DNA of 64,000 nucleotides from Marinobacter sp. BGYM27. Its GTDB lineage: Bacteria > Pseudomonadota > Gammaproteobacteria > Pseudomonadales > Oleiphilaceae. The translations under genes and the position numbers were made by a program. The stretch is from positions 186,001-250,000 of the forward strand of contig JANZNS010000003.1 in assembly GCA_025153445.1 (NCBI GenBank), read 5' to 3'. The notes under the pieces were generated by a model. That model made no database searches. It was not told the origin of the DNA and worked only from the letters and a program-made list of their open reading frames with translations. Numbering within the stretch: position 1 is the first letter of the stretch; each line of letters starts with the position of its first letter. Positions 25,351 through 32,791 of this stretch are shown piece after piece.

Positions 25351-27405
25351 TTGGTCTACAGGGAAGAGATTGACGGACTAAGGGCCCTGGCAGTGTTGCC
25401 GGTTATCCTCTTTCACGCTGGTATCAGTGGTTTCAGCGGTGGTTACGTCGGGGTGGACATCTTTTTTGTGATCAGTGGCTATCTGATCACATCGATCATT
25501 CTTGAAGAACTCAAAAATGACAAATTTTCCATAGTCAGTTTTTACGAACGCAGGGCCCGCCGAATACTCCCTGCTCTCTCTGCGGTGCTACTGTTAACCA
25601 CCATTGCCGCCTATATTCTGATGCCTGCGCCACTGCTGAAATCCTACGGCCAAAGCCTGGTATCGGTGGTGACATTTTCATCCAATGTTTTTTTCTATCT
25701 GACCAACGGCTACTTCTCGACAGCCTCGGATGAAAAGCCGCTGCTGCACACCTGGAGTCTCGCCGTGGAAGAGCAGTACTACCTGTTTTTCCCGGTGATG
25801 GTGTCGCTGCTGTGGGCCTGGGGCAAAAAATGGCTGATGGCGGTCATCGTCTTTATCGCCGCTGCGTCTCTTGGACTATCCCAGTACCTTGCATCCAAAC
25901 AGGCAGTGGACGCCAACTTCTACCTGATCTTCAGCCGCGCCTGGGAGTTGTTCTTCGGTTCAATTATCGCCTTTTTGCCCTCACAGCGGGATGACGACAA
26001 CAAAGCCGTTCTCAACAATGTGATGGGTTTGCTGGGGCTGGCTTTCATCGCCTATGCCATCGTGATGTTTGATCACAGCACGCCCTTCCCCAGCGTCTAT
26101 ACGCTACTTCCGGTGCTGGGTGCCTGCATGATCATCCAGTTCTGCAACGGTCGCAGCCTCGTGGGCAAACTGCTTTCAATACGCGTGTTCGTCTTTATCG
26201 GGCTGTTGTCATACTCCATGTATCTCTGGCACCAGCCGATCTTTGCCTTTATCCGCCTGAAAACCATTGGCGAACCGGGGCTTATGGTATTTGCCCTCGC
26301 CATCGCGGCCACTATCGTGCTGGCCTATATCAGCTGGAAGTACATTGAAGCGCCGTTCCGCAATAAACGGGCAATCCCACGAGCTGCGATCTTCCGCTAT
26401 TCAGCTATCGCGCTATCGCTGTTTATGGCGGCGGGCCTGGTGGGGCATTTCGACAACGGCATCAGCGAAAGGTTTGATCGACCGATTGATACGGCCTCGG
26501 CCGCCTTCAGCCCCAAGCGAGAGAAATGTCACACCAGCGGCGCGGATTATAAAGGGCCTGATGATGCCTGCCGGTACTTCAACGACAACGTAACCTGGGC
26601 CACGCTAGGCGACAGCCACACCGTGGAACCCGCTTATGCTCTCGCCAGGCGTTTGGATGAAACCGGTGAAGGGTTGGTGCAGATGAGTTTCAGCCACTGT
26701 CCGCCCGCACTCGATTTCGAGATCAAGGAGCCGGGTTGCACCCGGTGGCTGAATGATTCCGTGCAGTACCTCGAGCAACATGATGACATCAGGAATGTCG
26801 TCGTGGGATTCCGCCATAGCGCCTATCTTTTCGGCGATCAGCTCGACAGCTATCCGGAAGTGCCTGACGGAGATCCGATATTTGAAGTGGCCGGTCAGAC
26901 AACGCCCGTCACGAATGCGGAAGCACGAAAACTGTATTGGCAAAGCTTTTCACGGCTGATTCACCGCCTGCTGGAAGCGGGCAAGAATGTATATGTTGTC
27001 TACCCGACACCTGAGTTACCGACTCATGTAGTGAAGGCGATGACGCCAGCGACGATTTTCGATGATGAGCCGACGCTGGATACGCGAAAAACCACAACGG
27101 AAAACTGGTATAAGGCACGCAACAGCGAAGCCTTGCGCCAACTGGCGACACTCCCGTATGGCACCAGGCTTCACGCTATCAAGCCTGAATCCATATTTTG
27201 CGAGCAGGGGTACTGCCCCGCCACAAAAGATGGCAAGGCCCTGTATTTTGACGATGACCATCTCAGCGTAACCGGTGGCGGTCTGGTGGCAGATGCCATC
27301 ATCAGCGCCCAAGAGCGCCTTGGCGACGGCCCTGATTTCAGTGGTCCCTTCCCGATTGTCGTGGATACCTCCCGCAAGGCGCGCAGTACAGCCGGTTTAC
27401 TTTGA
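25351..27405 (+). CDS. OafA/YrhL-type acyltransferase with C-terminal SGNH domain
   Basis: A two-domain membrane enzyme of about 684 residues that O-acetylates surface polysaccharide. The N-terminal acyltransferase-3 domain has ten or so membrane segments with the motif EEIDGLRALAVLPVILFHAG, FYERRARRILPAL (RXXR) and LLHTWSLAVEEQYYLFFP. The C-terminal periplasmic SGNH domain starts at about 380. It carries WATLGDSHTVEPA (block I serine) and, near the end, DDDHLS (catalytic Asp/His). I use TTG 25351, behind AAGAAGG; the frame opens at TTG 25309. It stands alone rather than in an O-antigen cluster. Confidence 0.88.
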   Translation: MVYREEIDGLRALAVLPVILFHAGISGFSGGYVGVDIFFVISGYLITSIILEELKNDKFSIVSFYERRARRILPALSAVLLLTTIAAYILMPAPLLKSYGQSLVSVVTFSSNVFFYLTNGYFSTASDEKPLLHTWSLAVEEQYYLFFPVMVSLLWAWGKKWLMAVIVFIAAASLGLSQYLASKQAVDANFYLIFSRAWELFFGSIIAFLPSQRDDDNKAVLNNVMGLLGLAFIAYAIVMFDHSTPFPSVYTLLPVLGACMIIQFCNGRSLVGKLLSIRVFVFIGLLSYSMYLWHQPIFAFIRLKTIGEPGLMVFALAIAATIVLAYISWKYIEAPFRNKRAIPRAAIFRYSAIALSLFMAAGLVGHFDNGISERFDRPIDTASAAFSPKREKCHTSGADYKGPDDACRYFNDNVTWATLGDSHTVEPAYALARRLDETGEGLVQMSFSHCPPALDFEIKEPGCTRWLNDSVQYLEQHDDIRNVVVGFRHSAYLFGDQLDSYPEVPDGDPIFEVAGQTTPVTNAEARKLYWQSFSRLIHRLLEAGKNVYVVYPTPELPTHVVKAMTPATIFDDEPTLDTRKTTTENWYKARNSEALRQLATLPYGTRLHAIKPESIFCEQGYCPATKDGKALYFDDDHLSVTGGGLVADAIISAQERLGDGPDFSGPFPIVVDTSRKARSTAGLL

Positions 27406-27445
27406 CACTCACTGGCCCAATTTTTTATAGGGCCACAGTTTGCAA

Positions 27446-27478
27446 CCATGCGGGTCAGACGCTTCGAGACCCGCATGG
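27446..27478. repeat. 11-bp perfect hairpin between acyltransferase and LysE genes
   Basis: CCATGCGGGTC and GACCCGCATGG pair around an 11-base loop about 40 bases after the acyltransferase stop. The T-tract is weak, so its role as a terminator is uncertain. Confidence 0.45.
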
Positions 27479-27554
27479 CTGAGCAATTTTGTTCAATACC
27501 CATACCCGCCGACACCGTCAGACTGTCGCCTTTTACCAGACCCAAGGCTACTCA

Positions 27555-28151
27555 ATGACCCTCTCGCTACTGCTTCCCATGTCGGCCTTCGCCCTGGCGG
27601 CATCAATATCCCCCGGCCCGGTCAATTTGGTCTGCCTGAGCAGCGGCACGCGTTATCGTCCGGCCACTGGCCTCATTTTTGTGAGTGGCGCGACCGTCGG
27701 TTTTATCGCGCTTTTTATCTCCGTTGGGCTTGGGCTTCACTCGCTACTGACCGTGATCCCCGGCTTTAATCAGACGCTGGAACTGGCCGGCATTGGCTTC
27801 CTGCTCTACCTCAGCTACCGCCTGTTTTCGGATAACGGCCTAATTCCCGATAACCCCGACCACAAAGCGCCGGGGTTTATGACCGGTGCGCTAATGCAGT
27901 GGCTTAATCCCAAAGCCTGGCTTGCATCGGCATCCGGCATCAGCGCCTACACAGCGGGCGCTGACATCCCGCAGATACTGGCGTTTGCTGCGATTTACGC
28001 GCCCATCTGCTGGTTGTCACTGGGAAGCTGGGTATTTGCGGGGGCATTTCTGAAGCGCTATGTCGAGCGCCCGGTTATTCTGCGCACGATCAACCGGCTA
28101 CTGGCGATTCTGCTTGCTGCCAGTTGTCTGTGGCTGCTATTTGATCTCTGA
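27555..28151 (+). CDS. LysE/RhtB-family exporter
   Basis: A 198-residue protein with six membrane segments. The family hallmark ASISPGPVNLVCLSSGTRYRPATGL lies at about 14-38, and a second conserved loop GFMTGALMQWLNPKAW at about 110-125. LysE-family proteins export amino acids or homoserine-type compounds. I use ATG 27555 because it precedes the first helix directly. The stop overlaps the end of the convergent AraC regulator by 15 bases. Confidence 0.87.
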   Translation: MTLSLLLPMSAFALAASISPGPVNLVCLSSGTRYRPATGLIFVSGATVGFIALFISVGLGLHSLLTVIPGFNQTLELAGIGFLLYLSYRLFSDNGLIPDNPDHKAPGFMTGALMQWLNPKAWLASASGISAYTAGADIPQILAFAAIYAPICWLSLGSWVFAGAFLKRYVERPVILRTINRLLAILLAASCLWLLFDL

Positions 28152-28994
28152 CGCCTGCCCTGTCAAAGGTGAGCGGTATTGGTGAGGCGTTGCGGCCACC
28201 AACCGTTTGAATACCCGCTGAAAATGCGGCTGATCGGCGAATCCGGCATTAAGTGCCGCCTCGGCGATGGGCGTGCCTCGTTTCAACTCCCGTTGTCCGA
28301 CTTGCACTCTGCGGTTAATCAGATAGGCGTGGGGCGTAAGCCCGAAATACTGTTTGAATGCGCGGATCAGGTAGCCGGCGGAATACCCCGTACGCTGGCA
28401 CAAATCATCCAGTGACAGGTCTTCAGTGCAGTGGGCATCAAGGTAGGTCGCCAGTTGCTGAAGCTTTTCGGGTGTATTGCCAACGGCCGGCGGACGCCGG
28501 TCGGAAGCGCCGGATATAGCAGGCAGCAAACCCGAGAGAAAACGAATCAGGCGGGACTGTTTGTCGATCAGCTCAGCGTTCGGGTTAAGCAAGCAGGCTG
28601 CCAGTTCGCAAAAGCCGTTGTAGTATTGGGGATTGGTCAGCAAGTCGCAGGGGATGTCTTGCCAGATCGCCTCACCGGTCAACCCCAGATCATATCGCAA
28701 CTGCGCCAGCCATCCGGCATCCAGATACAGCATCAGATAAGCCCAGGGCTGATTGTCGATGGGGTTACAGGCATGCACGCATTCCGGGTTCATAAATACC
28801 AGCGTGCCGGAACTCACGTGATAACGACGATCACCGCAGACAAATTTGCTCTGCCCCCCAGTAATAGCCCCCATCGACCACTGGATATGGGTGTGCGGCT
28901 CATAGCACACCATCCGACCGTCCTCGACGCTTCGCAACTCAGCGTAAGGCATGCGCGGATCACGCCAGAAAACAGGTTTGGTAACTGTGGGCAT
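28137..28994 (-). CDS. AraC-family regulator with cupin-type N-terminal domain
   Basis: A 285-residue regulator. The N-terminal AraC-binding cupin domain includes HTHIQWSMGAITGGQSKF and SSGTLVFMNPECVHAC. The C-terminal DNA-binding domain has LSLDDLCQRTGYSAGYLIRAFKQYFGLTPHAYLINRRV and IAEAALNAGFADQPHFQRVFKRLVAATPHQYR. This class commonly controls an adjacent LysE-type exporter, and here the two converge. The ATG at 28994 has GGAG seven bases upstream. Effector unknown. Confidence 0.87.
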   Translation of the reverse strand: MPTVTKPVFWRDPRMPYAELRSVEDGRMVCYEPHTHIQWSMGAITGGQSKFVCGDRRYHVSSGTLVFMNPECVHACNPIDNQPWAYLMLYLDAGWLAQLRYDLGLTGEAIWQDIPCDLLTNPQYYNGFCELAACLLNPNAELIDKQSRLIRFLSGLLPAISGASDRRPPAVGNTPEKLQQLATYLDAHCTEDLSLDDLCQRTGYSAGYLIRAFKQYFGLTPHAYLINRRVQVGQRELKRGTPIAEAALNAGFADQPHFQRVFKRLVAATPHQYRSPLTGQASEIK

Positions 28995-29087
28995 TGAATC
29001 TCCAGGGCGTTGACGCAGTGACAACAGACCTCATATCAGTTATTTATGCGCAGATCGACAGCTGCCAGCGAAAACCCGCCACTGCGA

Positions 29088-29201
29088 TCAGTTGCTCACC
29101 AGCGCGTCATCCAGTCCGGTCGCCCGCTGATAAGCCTCGCGTGCACGGATGCGTTCCGCATACGCCTGGAATACCGGCCGTTTCTCGACAGTACCGAACT
29201 C
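29088..29201 (-). pseudogene. 3' remnant of a glutathione S-transferase gene
   Basis: Reading the minus strand from the end of the 29200-29868 gene to a TGA at 29088-29090 gives 37 codons resembling the C-terminal tail of a GST (EFGTVEKRPVFQAYAERIRA, then AYQRATGLDDA). There is no start codon and no upstream GST sequence. It is probably the leftover of a gene lost when the tandem lipoprotein pair arrived or when a deletion occurred. Family assignment is from a short tail only. Confidence 0.5.
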
Positions 29202-29868
29202 AATAGTCTCTCGCCGGGTTTTCCGGAGGCGAATAGGTATTGTGCTTAAAATAATCCTCATTCAGCACCGTCACAACCTCCTCATAGAGCCCCGCAAACC
29301 GGCTTTCGGCGTCTGCAAGCAAAGCTTTCAGTGCCGGATCCGGCTCTTCTTCCGACATAATCTGCGCCTGAAATTTCAACTGATCAAGCAAACCTGAGAG
29401 GGACAGCAACAATCGACGTTCAAACACATGCCCTGTTTTGCCAACCACCGGCGCCAGGTCCTTAAGATTCGCGCTGCTCTGCAGCTCACGCTTCTTGGCT
29501 TCCAGGTCAGGCAAGGGTTTCAGGTCGATTTTAATTGCGGGGAATTCTTCGGTAATGCGTTCCAGATCACGTGTTAACTTGGTGGCATAGTCCGAGATGT
29601 CGGTGACGGTCTTCTCTACCCGATCACTTTCGACCTTGGCATAGAGCAGTTTATCCATGTTCTGGATGCCGGATACGGCGTCGTACAGGAGGCTGTATCC
29701 CTCATTAAGCTCCTTGCGCTGAGCGGCAGTCGCCTGTTCATCCTCGTGCGACGTATCCGGGGTGGCGCACCCCTGCAACATTAACGCCGCCAAGAGGCAG
29801 GCCATCACGCACCTTAAAGACGTGCTTCTGGACAGCAAGGTTAAATTCACGCTCCATACGCTGCTCAT
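29200..29868 (-). CDS. exported lipoprotein, paralogue of its upstream neighbour
   Basis: A 222-residue protein with a lipoprotein signal (CVMACLLAALMLQGCATPD, lipobox LQGC near residue 34). The mature part is helical and acidic. It shares ELNEGYSLLYDAVSG, then AIKIDLKPLPDLE, then LAPVVGKTGHVFERRLLLSLSGLLDQL with the gene before it. I do not recognise the family. The ATG overlaps the upstream stop by four bases, so the two are translationally coupled. It abuts a GST gene remnant at its 3' end. A periplasmic or envelope role is inferred from the signal only. Confidence 0.7.
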   Translation of the reverse strand: MSSVWSVNLTLLSRSTSLRCVMACLLAALMLQGCATPDTSHEDEQATAAQRKELNEGYSLLYDAVSGIQNMDKLLYAKVESDRVEKTVTDISDYATKLTRDLERITEEFPAIKIDLKPLPDLEAKKRELQSSANLKDLAPVVGKTGHVFERRLLLSLSGLLDQLKFQAQIMSEEEPDPALKALLADAESRFAGLYEEVVTVLNEDYFKHNTYSPPENPARDY

Positions 29869-30518
29869 TGGGCCGTCTCCTTTTCGCCAGATGTTTGCCG
29901 GCGATTATCACTTTGCGACGCGTCGGCATAGGCATCGACTTTGAAAAAGCGCCGGTTAAGCACCCTGAACGTCTCCTCGTAGAGCGATTCCAGATGAGCA
30001 TGGGCGTCATTCATAAACGCTGCCCGTTGCTCGCTATAGGGTTCCTCCGCCTCGGCAATGACCTGAGTCAGATGGCGCAGCGAGTTCAGTCCACCGGAAA
30101 GTGTCAGCAATAAGGTACGCTCAAAGTCGGGGCCGGTGCGCCCTACCAGCGGCGCAAAACTTTTGATCCGGGCCTTGGTTGCAGCAGTGACTGTTTTGCG
30201 TTCGATCGCCGGCAAAGGCTTCAGGTCCAGCCGAATTGCGGGATAGTCCTGGGCCAGTTGTTGTAGTCCTTGCGCCAGATCGCCCAGGTAGTCGGCAATG
30301 TCGTCCACTACCTTCTGTGTGTCATCACTTTCCAGCTTCACATCGAGCAACAAATCGGCATGACTCAGCGCGGACACATCGCCATAAAGCAGGCTGTAGC
30401 CTTCATTGAGGGCTTTCTGCTCAGCATTGGTCTGAGCCTGTGAAGACAAACTGATTAGCAGCATGCCAATTGCTAGCAAAGCGCTCCGGGCGGCGTTCTT
30501 TGTTTCGGGTTTTAACAT
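29865..30518 (-). CDS. exported helical protein, first of a tandem paralogous pair
   Basis: A 217-residue protein with a cleavable-looking signal peptide (SALLAIGMLLISLSSQAQT) and no lipobox. The mature region is predicted helical. It shares LNEGYSLLYGDVSALS, AIRLDLKPLPAIE and FAPLVGRTGPDFERTLLLTLSGGLNSLRHL with the downstream lipoprotein. Thus one soluble periplasmic and one lipid-anchored version of the same domain are coded together. The function is not recognised. The C-terminus is polar and probably disordered. Confidence 0.7.
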   Translation of the reverse strand: MLKPETKNAARSALLAIGMLLISLSSQAQTNAEQKALNEGYSLLYGDVSALSHADLLLDVKLESDDTQKVVDDIADYLGDLAQGLQQLAQDYPAIRLDLKPLPAIERKTVTAATKARIKSFAPLVGRTGPDFERTLLLTLSGGLNSLRHLTQVIAEAEEPYSEQRAAFMNDAHAHLESLYEETFRVLNRRFFKVDAYADASQSDNRRQTSGEKETAQ

Positions 30519-30592
30519 GAGATGGGCCTTGGTTGCACAAGCGTCACTCCGCGCTGTTTAAGGGGAGGCTTAAAAATCCAAACTTTGCTTTC

Positions 30593-30616
30593 AGCCGCAC
30601 AACCGCATCTGCGGCT
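30593..30616. repeat. short hairpin upstream of the tandem paralogous pair
   Basis: AGCCGCA and TGCGGCT pair around a ten-base loop in the 303-base gap between divergent genes (30519-30821). It lies about 75 bases upstream of the 30518 start. The role is unknown. Confidence 0.35.
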
Positions 30617-30716
30617 TATTAGCTGATAAAAGGTCGGACAAAAATAGCAGAGATCACGCCGTTCTGGATGCCTCTATGTTTATCGCTTTCAGTGCAATCA
30701 TACTTGGCTCAGGATG

Positions 30717-30807
30717 CAGCTGGCATCGAATGCCGGAAATCACTCGCTGATCACATGAATTGCATTGGCATGCCAGCTGGATCAAAATAATACCAATTAT
30801 TGGTATT
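30717..30807 (+). promoter_or_regulatory. operator region of the parDE genes
   Basis: Two symmetric elements precede parD. CAGCTGGCAT (30717-30726) and ATGCCAGCTG (30770-30779) form a 10-bp inverted repeat. AATACCAAT-T-ATTGGTATT (30789-30807) is a near-perfect palindrome ending 14 bases before the ATG. ParD normally represses its own operon from such a palindrome. Confidence 0.55.
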
Positions 30808-30821
30808 GGCGAGGCATCACC

Positions 30822-31061
30822 ATGCAAAAGAACACCAGCATCACTTTAGGCCAACATTTTGATGCGTTCATAACAGAACAGCTCAAAAACGGTCGATACA
30901 GCTCGACCAGCGAAGTTGTTCGCGCGGGACTGCGCCTGCTTGAGGAGTCTGAAACTCGGCTAACGACTCTGCGCAGGATGCTCAAGGAGGGTGAAAACAG
31001 CGGTTTTGCGGACTACTCCTACGATTCCTTCATTGATGAACTGGACAGTGAAGAACCTTAG
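30822..31061 (+). CDS. parD: ParD-family antitoxin
   Basis: A 79-residue CC2985/ParD-type antitoxin. The ribbon-helix-helix part is NTSITLGQHFDAFITEQLKNGRYSSTSEVVRAGLRLLEE, followed by a toxin-wrapping C-terminus rich in acidic residues (DYSYDSFIDELDSEEP). ATG 30822 is chosen because the RHH starts at once; the frame is open further up through the palindrome. The stop shares one base with the GTG of the toxin. Confidence 0.9.
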   Translation: MQKNTSITLGQHFDAFITEQLKNGRYSSTSEVVRAGLRLLEESETRLTTLRRMLKEGENSGFADYSYDSFIDELDSEEP

Positions 31062-31357
31062 TGCCCAATTTCAAGCTTTCCAGGAAGGCTAAAGCTGACC
31101 TCAGATCCATTGCCCTTTACACGGAACGTAAATGGGGGCGAGCTCAACGAAACCACTATATTCTTCAATTTGACCAGAGTTTTCACCTCCTAGGCGACAA
31201 CGCAAAACTGGGGCAAACCTGTGTAGGCATCCTACCTGGATACCGCCAATATCCGCAGGGAAGCCATGTGATTTTTTACAGACAAACGTCAGAGGGTGTC
31301 GTGGAAATCATCCGCATTCTGCACCAGTGCATGATGCCTGAGGAGCGGCTGCCGTAA
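31061..31357 (+). CDS. parE: ParE-family toxin
   Basis: A 98-residue ParE-type toxin with FKLSRKAKADLRSIALYTERKWG at the start and the C-terminal GSHVIFYRQTSEGVVEIIRILHQCMM, the usual ParE tail with IxRILHxxM. ParE inhibits DNA gyrase. It starts with GTG 31061, overlapping the parD stop, so translation is coupled. Its stop lies in a sequence resembling an attC core, and such pairs are common cassette cargo. Confidence 0.9.
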   Translation: MPNFKLSRKAKADLRSIALYTERKWGRAQRNHYILQFDQSFHLLGDNAKLGQTCVGILPGYRQYPQGSHVIFYRQTSEGVVEIIRILHQCMMPEERLP

Positions 31358-31389
31358 ACAATAGCGCCCGGTTAAATGACTTGTTAAGA
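31353..31389. other. possible collapsed attC relic
   Basis: Between the converging parE and thioesterase genes, the minus strand reads CTCTTAACAAG then CGGGCGC, like the R'' and L'' boxes of an attC, then ends at TTGTTTAC. The full attC would be longer, so the apical part would have to be deleted. Both flanking stop codons sit in the core-like boxes, as in the array at the window's left end. Confidence 0.3.
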
Positions 31390-31791
31390 GGCGACGACCC
31401 CAAACACGGCGCTGGCGCGTGCAATGCGCGTTGAGCCAACGTGGAAATAGCAGTTGGCGAATGCAGTGCTACGCCCGACTTTTTGAACGTCGGTATGAAC
31501 CTCAATCCAATCGCCTATATCTGCCTTACCCACATAATCAATCGTTTGGCTGGTGGTAACAATTGGAGTCGCTGGTTCTGTTGAGAATGCTGCGCTGTAT
31601 CCCATGGCTATATCAGCGAGAGTGCCCAGCAAACCTCCATGGACGATGCCTCGAGCATTGCAATGCTTCTCCTCGGCAACAATGCCAATGACCAGCCCCG
31701 ACGAATCCTTTTTTTGGTAGATGGGGCCAAGTAATTCGGTGAAAGGGCTTGTGCGTGATAGCGGCCGAAATCCTTCAGGGATTGCACTCAT
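31384..31791 (-). CDS. PaaI-type hotdog-fold thioesterase
   Basis: A 135-residue hotdog thioesterase. The catalytic-loop region NARGIVHGGLLGTLADIAMGYSA lies at about 46-68, and TSQTIDYVGKADIGDWIEVHTDVQKVGR follows. Enzymes of this group hydrolyse aryl- or acyl-CoA. It has no clear operon partner. The ATG at 31791 is preceded by AAAGGAA. It converges with parE across a possible attC relic. Confidence 0.87.
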   Translation of the reverse strand: MSAIPEGFRPLSRTSPFTELLGPIYQKKDSSGLVIGIVAEEKHCNARGIVHGGLLGTLADIAMGYSAAFSTEPATPIVTTSQTIDYVGKADIGDWIEVHTDVQKVGRSTAFANCYFHVGSTRIARASAVFGVVAS

Positions 31792-31931
31792 GCTCGATTC
31801 CTTTTTCTGTAATCATAACAGCGATTAGACAGCTATTCGTGCGGGCGTCAAAACTCAAAGTCAAAACAGCGTAGCTGCCCATCTAAAGCCGCGCCATGTA
31901 CAGAGATCAGGCTTCCAGCCCCCCAAAAAAA

Positions 31932-32612
31932 TCAGCCGTCGCCCAGCAACCGAACCCACTCCAACACCCCTTCACTCGCTCCCTTACGAATCACCCGTGC
32001 ACGGGACACATTTGCTTCACCGGGATCAATCACAGTAATGGGGACATGGCTTTCTACGAAGTCGACAAGCCCTGCGGCGGGATAAACCTGCAGCGAGGTG
32101 CCGACAATCAGCACGTGGTCGGCAGTGGCGACAGCTTCGGCGGCGGTTTCAATCATGGGGACGGCTTCGCCGAACCAGACGATATTGGGGCGGAGCTGGC
32201 TGCCGTGTTCACACAGATCGCCCATTTCGATTTTGCCGTAGCCGATATCGTAGATGGCGTGTTCCAGCTTGGAGCTGCGGGCTTGTTTCAGTTGGCCGTG
32301 GAGGTGCACAACATGCGTCGAGCCCGCACGTTCGTGCAGGTCGTCCACGTTCTGGGTGACGATGGTGATGCGGTAGTCTTTTTCAAGATTCGCCAGGGCC
32401 TTGTGGGCCGCGTTGGGCTGGGCGCTTTCCAGTTGGCTGCGACGCTCGTTGTAGAAACGCAGAACGAGTTCCGGGTTGCGCTGGAAGGCCTCCGGTGTTG
32501 CAACATCGTAGACATCGTGATTTTCCCAGAGTCCGCCGTTGTCACGGAAGGTTTTGAGGCCGCTTTCGGCACTCATACCCGCGCCGGTCAGTACCACAAT
32601 ATGATCGCGCAT
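31932..32612 (-). CDS. cobB: NAD-dependent protein deacylase, Sir2 family
   Basis: A 226-residue sirtuin. It carries VLTGAGMSAESGL (NAD binding), TQNVDDLHERAG, the catalytic histidine in VVHLHGQL near 104, and LRPNIVWFGEAVP. Y54 and R57 in FYNERR match the YxxR pair that gives SIRT5/CobB enzymes desuccinylase activity. The usual four zinc cysteines are missing; only one Cys is seen in that module, which fits a zinc-less bacterial subgroup. The symbol is used for the class, not proven orthology. Confidence 0.87.
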   Translation of the reverse strand: MRDHIVVLTGAGMSAESGLKTFRDNGGLWENHDVYDVATPEAFQRNPELVLRFYNERRSQLESAQPNAAHKALANLEKDYRITIVTQNVDDLHERAGSTHVVHLHGQLKQARSSKLEHAIYDIGYGKIEMGDLCEHGSQLRPNIVWFGEAVPMIETAAEAVATADHVLIVGTSLQVYPAAGLVDFVESHVPITVIDPGEANVSRARVIRKGASEGVLEWVRLLGDG

Positions 32613-32791
32613 CTAAGGAACCTCTGATTAAGTCTGTGCTGAGCATGATCGTGCTTTTGGTCTGACTTTAGCATTCTGAGGGGGCGCGGTGGGAACTGCT
32701 TGAGACGAAAAGGCGGTGAGCGGGGGATACGGAGCGAGATTCAAATAGCAGCCGGGCTGGTGCTCGGCTGCCGTCAGGCAATACCCGGATG

